DNA of 41,303 nucleotides from Chloroflexota bacterium (lineage in GTDB: Bacteria; Chloroflexota; Anaerolineae; Aggregatilineales; Phototrophicaceae), in NCBI GenBank assembly GCA_013388735.1, contig JACAES010000063.1, forward strand, positions 1 to 41,303, in the 5' to 3' direction. The notes under the pieces were generated by a model that did not search any database, had not been told where the DNA came from, and was given only the letters and a program-made list of their open reading frames with translations. This document shows, piece after piece, positions 9,030 to 15,185 of the stretch. The position numbers and the translations under genes were made by a program. Position 1 is the stretch's first letter. The number at the start of each line of letters is the position of its first letter.

Positions 9030-9543
9030 GCCAGCTTCGATCATCGTGCCGCTGGCCGTCACCCTGCGGACGGCTGACCGGGAAGACCTGCCGAAACTGG
9101 AATGGTACGGCCAGTACATTCACTTTCGCAACCTGTTCCGGCGCGCCTTCCGCGAACAGCAGCTTGGCCGCCGTCTGATCCTGGTGGCCGACTGCAACCA
9201 CTTTCCCATCGGTTATCTGTTCATCCAGTTCGCCCCCGCTGACGAAGGCAGCCTCAAACGCGCTTATCTGTATTCGTTCCGCGTGATGGAGATGTTTCGC
9301 GGACAGGGCATCGGCACGCGGCTGCTCCAGTATGCCGAGGTCGTCATTCGCCAGCGCGACCACAACTGGGCGCTGATTTCCGTTGCCAAGAATAACCCCG
9401 CCGCCCACCGCCTGTACGAACGCATGGGCTATCGCGTTTACGCCGAAGATGAAGGCCGCTGGCACTATGTTGACCACCGGGGAAACCTGAGGTATGTTCA
9501 TGAGCCATGTTGGATGTTGCAAAAGCAAATCGTTACAGGGTAA
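9016..9543 (+). CDS. GNAT-family N-acetyltransferase
   Basis: A 175-residue acetyltransferase-fold protein that would transfer an acetyl group from acetyl-CoA. The acetyl-CoA loop is visible as RGQGIGTRLL near residue 95, followed by the NNPAAHRLYERMGY motif typical of the family. The ATG lies inside the end of the CCA-fusion gene (14-base overlap) and an AGAGGA stands about ten bases before it, so the two are translated together. The acceptor is unknown; the C terminus after the GNAT motif resembles RimI-like members only in general. The pairing with a tRNA-end enzyme may or may not be functional. Confidence 0.87.
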   Translation: MTALEPASIIVPLAVTLRTADREDLPKLEWYGQYIHFRNLFRRAFREQQLGRRLILVADCNHFPIGYLFIQFAPADEGSLKRAYLYSFRVMEMFRGQGIGTRLLQYAEVVIRQRDHNWALISVAKNNPAAHRLYERMGYRVYAEDEGRWHYVDHRGNLRYVHEPCWMLQKQIVTG

Positions 9544-9656
9544 AATGGCGGGCTGGTGTTAAGCTAGGCCTGTTAAAGCATTGTTGCCCTCAGGTTTGAG
9601 TGGCGCTTGTAAGGGGTTTTTAGCCCTACACTGAGTCAAATCGTAAAGGGAACTAA

Positions 9657-9989
9657 ATGAACATCAATCAAGCCACCGTTCGCTTGCAGCGTTGGAGCGG
9701 CAGCGAACACCCAACCTTTTCGACCATCACCCGCGAAATGAAAAAAGAAGGTCTGCGTCCCTATATGTGGGTGAACATGCCCAACCACCGCTACGGCGTG
9801 CGCACGCACGGCTATGATAAAGTGCTGTATGTGATCGAAGGCAGCCTGGAAATCACCCTGCCGGACAGCAACCAGCGTTTTGTCATGAAGGCCGGCGACC
9901 GCGTGACGATCCCGGCGGGCGTGCGCCACGGGACGATTGTCGGCAGCGGCGGCGCAAAGTGCGTCGAAGCCGCTGTCGCCCGGCGTTAG
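9657..9989 (+). CDS. Single-domain cupin protein
   Basis: A 110-residue protein with one cupin beta-barrel. Motif 1 reads as GVRTHGYDKVLYVIEGSLEI and motif 2 as AGDRVTIPAGVRHGTIVG. Metal ligands are probably the His of motif 1, the Glu of VIEG and the His of VRHG. The start is supported by AAGGGA seven bases upstream. It stands alone between the GNAT gene (113-base gap) and the molybdoenzyme. Such small cupins include sugar isomerases, dioxygenases and plain binding proteins; nothing here selects one. Confidence 0.85.
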   Translation: MNINQATVRLQRWSGSEHPTFSTITREMKKEGLRPYMWVNMPNHRYGVRTHGYDKVLYVIEGSLEITLPDSNQRFVMKAGDRVTIPAGVRHGTIVGSGGAKCVEAAVARR

Positions 9990-10085
9990 GCCATCTGCGC
10001 CTGCTTTTCACCGGGCTTCTCCTGCCACCTATTCCCGCAACAACTCTAACAAACCCCATTACATTCGGTAATGACAGCCTTTTGT

Positions 10086-10113
10086 CCGGCCTGTTTGTGC
10101 GCGAACAGGCCGG
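10086..10113. other. Perfect 10-bp hairpin between cupin and molybdoenzyme genes
   Basis: CCGGCCTGTT (10086-10095) pairs exactly with AACAGGCCGG (10104-10113) around an eight-base loop. No T-run follows on either strand, so it is not a standard terminator. It could slow transcription after the cupin gene or serve as an operator or dyad for the molybdoenzyme unit. Its presence argues against starting the next gene at ATG 10071. Confidence 0.5.
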
Positions 10114-10199
10114 GCAGGCGTTCCTTAACTGGCATGAAGCACCCGAAGTATCGTAGAATGGGATTCTGGCTCAACCGTCCACCAACGAACGAACAGGGT

Positions 10200-11126
10200 A
10201 TGCAGCGTAATACAATCACACGGCGAGACTTGCTACTGGCAAAACCGGCGCACACCACCGAGCGCGATTTTCAACCCGTTCAAACACCCACCGGCGATTT
10301 TTTCCGCCAGCGTTTACGGCACATCCCCCGGATTGACCCGGCTTTCTGGGCCTTCGGTCTGGGCGGGCTGGCGGCTAAACCGCTGGTCATCCCCTACGAA
10401 ACGTTTATGACGCTGCCCACTGTCGAGCTTTGCGCGACGCTGGTCTGCGTCGGCAGCACGCCGGCTCACCCGCTGATGAGCAGCGCCCGCTGGCGCGGCG
10501 TGCCGCTGGCCGCGCTGCTGGCCGACGCGCAGCCGAAGCCGGAAGCGCGCTTTGCCCAGTGGTATGGCGCCGACGGCTACACAACTTTTACCGAACTGTC
10601 GCGCCTGGGCGAAGCCATCCTGGCTTACGAAATGAACGGTGAACCCCTGCCGCCGGAACACGGCTTCCCGGTTCGTTTGATCGTGCCGGGCGTTTATGGC
10701 TACAAAATGCCCAAGTGGATTCAACGTCTTCAGCTTACCGACGCGCCGGCTAACGGCTTCTGGGAGCAGCGCGGCTGCTCCGCCAACGGCGACGTGTTAA
10801 CGCTCTCGGCCATCACTGCGCCGCGCCACCTGGAGTCGGTTCGCGGCCCGGTGGTTTTTGAGGGCTTCGCCTTCGCCGGCGCGCGGCTGATCGCCGGGGT
10901 GGACATCAGCATTGACGACGGCCCCTGGATGCCCGTCCCGCTGGGCGCCGCCATCCCGTATACCTGGAGACCCTGGCGCATCACCTGGACGCCGCCCGCC
11001 CCCGGCAATTATCGGGTCAAAGTCCGCGCCACCGACAGCGACGGTTTCATCCAGCCCGCCGCGGCGCCGGCGTTCCCTGACGGTTCGACGGCCATCCAGA
11101 CCATCATCATCCGCGTCACGGCTTAA
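10200..11126 (+). CDS. Sulfite-oxidase-family molybdopterin protein
   Basis: About 308 residues from ATG 10200; in-frame ATGs at 10158, 10134 and 10071 are alternatives. Residues about 40-190 form the oxidoreductase molybdopterin-binding domain. The expected Mo-ligand cysteine is C83 in LVCVGST, followed by SSARWRGVPLAALL, typical of the family. The C-terminal part (about 200-308) matches the Mo-cofactor dimerisation domain (VKVRATDSDGFIQP). The N terminus has TRRDLLLA, like a twin-arginine motif, but lacks a proper hydrophobic core, so export is uncertain. The next gene, 15 bases on, encodes a protein with a clear Tat signal. Family members oxidise sulfite or reduce oxidised substrates such as methionine sulfoxide; the substrate here is unknown. 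Confidence 0.85.
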   Translation: MQRNTITRRDLLLAKPAHTTERDFQPVQTPTGDFFRQRLRHIPRIDPAFWAFGLGGLAAKPLVIPYETFMTLPTVELCATLVCVGSTPAHPLMSSARWRGVPLAALLADAQPKPEARFAQWYGADGYTTFTELSRLGEAILAYEMNGEPLPPEHGFPVRLIVPGVYGYKMPKWIQRLQLTDAPANGFWEQRGCSANGDVLTLSAITAPRHLESVRGPVVFEGFAFAGARLIAGVDISIDDGPWMPVPLGAAIPYTWRPWRITWTPPAPGNYRVKVRATDSDGFIQPAAAPAFPDGSTAIQTIIIRVTA

Positions 11127-11141
11127 GGGAAGGCTCTGGAT

Positions 11142-12002
11142 ATGTATACCCGCCGACAATTTCTGCAACTGGCCGGCATCGCCGCTATCGGCAGCCGGCT
11201 GCCGTCGCTGTTCACTCAATCGCTGCGCGACACGTCGTCGCCGGTGGGGCGCGCCCTGGACGCGGCGGCGGTTTATCGCCATCCGGCTCTGGAAGCCGCC
11301 CCGGTCGGCCAACTGTGGCCGGACAGCATCGTGCCGATCCTCGGCGAGCGCGGCGCATGGTATCAGACGCCGGGCGGTTACGTTGCCCGCGACCTGCTCC
11401 AACCGATGAAACCCGCCCCCCCCTTCCAGCGCGCGCCGCTGCCGTCCGAACCGTTCTGGGCGGAAGTGGCCGGGCCGGTCGCGGCGGTGCGGCGGTACTG
11501 CGGGGCGGACGCGCCGCTGGTCACGCGCATCGGTCACGGCGGCGTCGCCAGGGTGATAGACGCGCTGCCCGACGAACCCGCCCCCTGGTACGGAATCGCA
11601 TCCGATACCGGCGATCTGCTGGGCTGGACGCAGGCCGTCCACTGGCGAGCGGTGGAAACGCCCGAAGCCGGCGCGATAGACCTTGAGGTGGACGTTCGTG
11701 CCGGGCGGCTGACGGCCTGGGAAGATGGCCGCGCCGTCCTGCAAGCGCCCTGTTCCACCGGCCAGACCATCCGGCCCGGCGTGTACAGTATCACCGGACG
11801 GCTGGTGGGCGGCGCGCGGCTGGACGATTTTTTTGGCCTGCCCTGGCGCGTGACGTTTGGCGACTATGACCTGACCGGCGTATACTGGCACAATCGCTTC
11901 GGCGCAGCAGTACCCGGCCCGTCGCTTCAGGTCACGCCGCTGCTGGCAGAATGGCTGTATCACAGCCTCCAGGAAGGCCGCAGCCGCCTGACGATTTTGT
12001 AG
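11142..12002 (+). CDS. Tat-exported SH3 / L,D-transpeptidase-fold protein lacking catalytic Cys
   Basis: A 286-residue protein. It begins MYTRRQFLQLAGIAAIGS, a good twin-arginine signal. Residues about 50-90 and 105-170 look like two bacterial SH3-type folds (LWPDSIVPILGERGAWYQT; WYGIASDTGDLLGW). From about 178 to 286 it follows the YkuD L,D-transpeptidase domain: IDLEVDVRAGRLTAWEDGR, PCSTGQTIRPGVYSI, GVYWHNRFG and TPLLAEWLYHSL. The catalytic stretch, normally S-H-G-C, reads P258-G-P-S261, so both the His and the nucleophilic Cys are replaced. It should be unable to cross-link peptidoglycan by the usual thiol chemistry and may act as a binding protein. GGAAGG precedes the start. It lies 15 bases after the molybdoenzyme gene and is probably co-transcribed. 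Confidence 0.85.
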   Translation: MYTRRQFLQLAGIAAIGSRLPSLFTQSLRDTSSPVGRALDAAAVYRHPALEAAPVGQLWPDSIVPILGERGAWYQTPGGYVARDLLQPMKPAPPFQRAPLPSEPFWAEVAGPVAAVRRYCGADAPLVTRIGHGGVARVIDALPDEPAPWYGIASDTGDLLGWTQAVHWRAVETPEAGAIDLEVDVRAGRLTAWEDGRAVLQAPCSTGQTIRPGVYSITGRLVGGARLDDFFGLPWRVTFGDYDLTGVYWHNRFGAAVPGPSLQVTPLLAEWLYHSLQEGRSRLTIL

Positions 12003-12128
12003 ATTCTCTCATGCGAATTTCACGAAAGATTTGCGGCAGCGGGCGGCTCTGATTAATGTCGGCAAAATTGTTGGGGTTCGTGGGGTGATCGTTCACTGTC
12101 GAATCCTTAAGCCCGGAGAAGTTTTATC

Positions 12129-13769
12129 GTGAATCCTGAAAACCTGTCGCTCAGTTTGGCGTTCCTGGCCGGGTTAGTGTCGTTTATTTCGCCCTGCGTG
12201 CTGCCGCTGGTTCCGGCCTACATCGGCTATATGGGCGGTCGCATGACCAGCACCGTCGCCGCGCAGGTATCCGGCGGCGGCCAGGTGGCCTCCAGGCCGG
12301 CCATCAGCGCGCGTTTTACCACACTGCTGCACGGCCTGGCTTTCGTGGGCGGCTTTACGTTCGTATTTGTGGTCATTGGCCTGCTTTCGACCGCTTTCGT
12401 CCAGCAGATCGGCGGCCAGAACATCAATCTGGTGACAGGTATCATTGGGCGCATCGGCGGCATGGTGATTATCTTTTTCGGCCTGCACTTCATGGGCGTG
12501 CTGCCGCAGGTCTTTAACCGACTGACCGCCAGCCCGCGCACCCTGGCAAACCCGCTGGCGACGCCGCTGGTCGCGCTGACCGGCGCGGCCCTCATCCTGT
12601 GGGGCTTCACCGGCGCACTGCTGCCCCCGCTGACGACCATCACGCTCACCACCGCCGGGGAAGTCAGCGCCATTTACTGGCCGACCATTATCGCCCTGGT
12701 CACGCTGGCGATTTTCCTGCTGTGGATGGTGCTGGACGGCGCACTGACGCAGCCGGGCGCTTTCTGGGGCAGCGTCATCAGCACCCTGCAAACTGCGCTC
12801 TACACCGACACCCGCCGCCAGATGACCGCTTCCGGCAAACAGGGACTCAGCGGCTCGGCCATTATGGGCGTGGTTTTTTCCGCCGGGTGGACGCCCTGCA
12901 TCGGGCCGGTTTACGGCGCAGTGCTGACGCTGGCCGCCAATACCGGCGACGTGGTGATGGCCGGCCCGCTGCTGGCGGCTTACTCGCTGGGGCTGGGCAT
13001 CCCGTTCCTGCTCACCGCCCTGCTGCTTGACGGCGCGCAAGGCATCCTGCGCCGCCTCCAGCGCCATATGCGCAAAATCGAACTGGCGAGCGGCGCGCTG
13101 CTGATTTTAATCGGCCTGCTGGTCGCCACCGGCACGCTGCAAAACCTCAGCCAATACCTCAACAGCCAGTTCGCCGACGTTTCCATCCAGGTCGAAGAAA
13201 GCGTGATCGGCGCGCTGACCGGCCAAAGCACGCCCGTCCCTGCCGAACCGGAAGGCGATGCGGCACGCCCCGGCCAGGATGTCCTCACCGGCGCGCCCGC
13301 GCTGAACTCGATCACCGGCCTGGCCGCCGATCTGCCGGAAACCGGCACGGCCACCGGCGATCTCGCGCCCGCTTTTGAGGCGCCGACCGACGGCGGCGAA
13401 ACGATCAGGCTGGCCGACCTGCGCGGGCAGGTAGTGCTGCTTAACTTCTGGGCGACCTGGTGCGGCCCGTGCCGGCTGGAGATGCCGGAGTTCGAGGCGG
13501 TTTTCCAGGCGCGCGCGGACGAAGGTTTCACCATTCTGGCCGTCAACAATCAGGAAACAGTCGAAGACGTGGCCGGCTTTCGTGACGAAATCAGCCTGTC
13601 GTTCCCGCTGCTGATGGACGAAAGCGGCGACATTCAGCGCCTTTATGGCATCAGCGGCTATCCCAGCACCTTTATCCTGAACCGAGAAGGTGTCATCATC
13701 GCCCAGTTTTTCGGGCCGATGACAGCAGAGCAGATTTCGCAAGCGGTGGGCGATGCGCTGGCATCGTGA
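12129..13769 (+). CDS. CcdA-type thiol transporter fused to a thioredoxin domain
   Basis: A 546-residue fusion. Residues 1-345 are a CcdA/DsbD-beta membrane domain, which passes electrons from cytoplasmic thioredoxin to the outside. The paired cysteines are C23 ([19 protein letters not shown]) and C257 ([12 protein letters not shown]). Between them, roughly residues 130-240, lies extra sequence with additional hydrophobic segments, making the domain longer than the usual six-helix CcdA. A linker rich in Pro, Ala and Gly leads to a TlpA/ResA-like thioredoxin (about 405-546) with C445-GP-C448 in [14 protein letters not shown], which should face outside. GTG is the start, with GGAGAAG just upstream. 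The stop overlaps the next gene by 17 bases. Confidence 0.9.
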   Translation: MNPENLSLSLAFLAGLVSFISPCVLPLVPAYIGYMGGRMTSTVAAQVSGGGQVASRPAISARFTTLLHGLAFVGGFTFVFVVIGLLSTAFVQQIGGQNINLVTGIIGRIGGMVIIFFGLHFMGVLPQVFNRLTASPRTLANPLATPLVALTGAALILWGFTGALLPPLTTITLTTAGEVSAIYWPTIIALVTLAIFLLWMVLDGALTQPGAFWGSVISTLQTALYTDTRRQMTASGKQGLSGSAIMGVVFSAGWTPCIGPVYGAVLTLAANTGDVVMAGPLLAAYSLGLGIPFLLTALLLDGAQGILRRLQRHMRKIELASGALLILIGLLVATGTLQNLSQYLNSQFADVSIQVEESVIGALTGQSTPVPAEPEGDAARPGQDVLTGAPALNSITGLAADLPETGTATGDLAPAFEAPTDGGETIRLADLRGQVVLLNFWATWCGPCRLEMPEFEAVFQARADEGFTILAVNNQETVEDVAGFRDEISLSFPLLMDESGDIQRLYGISGYPSTFILNREGVIIAQFFGPMTAEQISQAVGDALAS

Positions 13770-14340
13770 TGTCAGACGTCTGTTAATCCAGATAAGCCTG
13801 TTTGTAACGGCTGTGGCCTGCCTATCCACAGCCGTTGTTTTCATCATCCAGGCCGGGCTGCCGGAACGCGCCGCCTTCACCGGCCAGATTGTGACCGGCG
13901 GACGGATCGCCGCCCCGGAAATCGGCGCGCTTGCCCCGCCTCTCGAAGGCAAGTCACCAGACGGCCAAACACTGCGGCTGGCGAACTGGCGCGGCCAGCC
14001 GGTGATCGTTAACTTCTGGGCGACCTGGTGCGAACCGTGCCGGACGGAGATGCCGCAGCTACAGGCGCTCCACGACCGCTATCATGACCAGGGACTGCGT
14101 ATCCTGGCGGTCAACCTGGGCGAAACACCAGCAGTCGTCCGGGAGTGGGTGCGCGCCCTGGGGCTGACGTTCGACATCCTGCTGGACGCGAACGGCGAGG
14201 CCGCCGCCCGCTATCAACTGCGCGGCCAGCCGTCCACCTACGTTATCTCACCCGCCGGGACGGTCACGCACATCTTTTTCGGCCCGGCCATGTTTGAAAC
14301 GCTGCAATCCGCCGTCATGCCTTTTGTCGCCGGAAGGTAA
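13753..14340 (+). CDS. Membrane-anchored TlpA/ResA-like thioredoxin
   Basis: A 195-residue protein with one N-terminal membrane anchor (about 9-33) and an extracytoplasmic redoxin domain. The active site is C93-EP-C96 in NFWATWCEPCRTEMP, and the cis-Pro loop is GQPSTYVI. Such proteins reduce disulfides, often in apocytochrome c or other exported proteins, with electrons from CcdA. It overlaps the CcdA fusion by 17 bases, so the two are coupled. The dipeptide EP in the active site, instead of GP in the fused domain, suggests the two domains have different redox potentials or partners. No cytochrome gene is in view. Confidence 0.9.
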   Translation: MRWHRDVRRLLIQISLFVTAVACLSTAVVFIIQAGLPERAAFTGQIVTGGRIAAPEIGALAPPLEGKSPDGQTLRLANWRGQPVIVNFWATWCEPCRTEMPQLQALHDRYHDQGLRILAVNLGETPAVVREWVRALGLTFDILLDANGEAAARYQLRGQPSTYVISPAGTVTHIFFGPAMFETLQSAVMPFVAGR

Positions 14341-14344
14341 AATT

Positions 14345-15118
14345 ATGCCCTCAAGTAAACCCAATGCCACCTTTGCCTTGCGCCTGAATACGTTCGTCCT
14401 GCGGCTGTCGCGGAACTGGCTGCGTATCGCGCTGGTCATCCTCGGCTTTTACGTCAGCCTGCCCTGGGCTGCGCCCACGCTGATGAAACTGGGGCTGACC
14501 GGGCCGGGCATGACACTTTACAGGCTCTACAGCCCGTTCTGTCACCAGTTCGCGTTTCGTTCATTTTTCCTGTACGGCGAACAGGCGGCCTATCCACGTT
14601 ATAACGCCGGCTCTCCGCTGACGCCTTTTGAAGCCTATGCCGCCGACCTGCCGGATTTCGCGCCCAGCCGCGTCCACGCCATCGGCGGGCGAATTGGCGA
14701 CATCTATTCCTTCACGCCCGGCTTCCAGTTCGCCGCCCGCGATTTTGTCGGCAACGAGCGGATGGGCTACAAACTGACGCTGTGCGAACGCGACATCAGC
14801 ACCTACCTGGCGCTGTTTATCGGCGGCTTGATCTACAGCCACCCCCAGGTGCGGCGGCGGCTGCGCCCGGTGCCGATTTATATCTACATCATCCTGGGTG
14901 TGCTGCCCATCGCGCTGGACGGCTTCAGCCAGATGCTCGGTTATCCGCCCTTCGGGCTGTGGCCGGAGCGGGAAACCCTGCCCATCTTTCGTGTCGTCAC
15001 CGGCGGGCTGTTCGGTTTTATGAACGCCTGGCTGGGTTTCCCCTATCTGGAACTATCCTTCAACGAAACGCGCCAGCAGGTCGAAGCCAAGCTGGCGCGC
15101 GCAGGCATCTATCTCTAA
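14345..15118 (+). CDS. DUF2085 family membrane protein
   Basis: About 257 residues from ATG 14345, chosen because GGAAGG lies eight bases upstream and four bases separate it from the TlpA stop; a longer frame from 14294 has no such signal. It matches DUF2085: the CHQFAFRSFF motif after the first helix, then LCERDISTYLALFIGGLIY, then a helical C terminus (LPIALDGFSQMLG, GLFGFMNAWLGF). Four to five membrane segments are evident. The Cys of CHQ and of LCERD are the conserved cysteines of the family. The function is unknown. It is the last gene of the + block and lies in the thiol-redox operon, so a redox-related role is a reasonable guess. Confidence 0.85.
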   Translation: MPSSKPNATFALRLNTFVLRLSRNWLRIALVILGFYVSLPWAAPTLMKLGLTGPGMTLYRLYSPFCHQFAFRSFFLYGEQAAYPRYNAGSPLTPFEAYAADLPDFAPSRVHAIGGRIGDIYSFTPGFQFAARDFVGNERMGYKLTLCERDISTYLALFIGGLIYSHPQVRRRLRPVPIYIYIILGVLPIALDGFSQMLGYPPFGLWPERETLPIFRVVTGGLFGFMNAWLGFPYLELSFNETRQQVEAKLARAGIYL

Positions 15119-15144
15119 CACTTCGATTGGCTAAACTGCCGGCA

Positions 15145-15170
15145 GGACAGAGGGCTTAAGCCCCCTGTCC
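15145..15170. terminator. Hairpin between convergent gene blocks
   Basis: GGACAG (15145-15150) pairs with CTGTCC (15165-15170), and the palindrome GGGCTTAAGCCC fills the middle with one mismatch. It sits in the 67-base gap between the convergent DUF2085 and TadE genes, so it probably ends transcription from both sides. There is no long T-run, so efficiency is uncertain. Confidence 0.5.
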
Positions 15171-15185
15171 CACTGGCTGCTTCAC

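Noticed and set aside
9544..9656. Possible promoter or terminator between the GNAT and cupin genes
   Set aside because: Only a four-base stem around TTTTT and weak -10-like words; nothing that stands out from chance.
10071..10199. Upstream ATG start for the molybdoenzyme
   Set aside because: The added part includes a perfect 10-bp hairpin and no ribosome binding site; it reads as non-coding.
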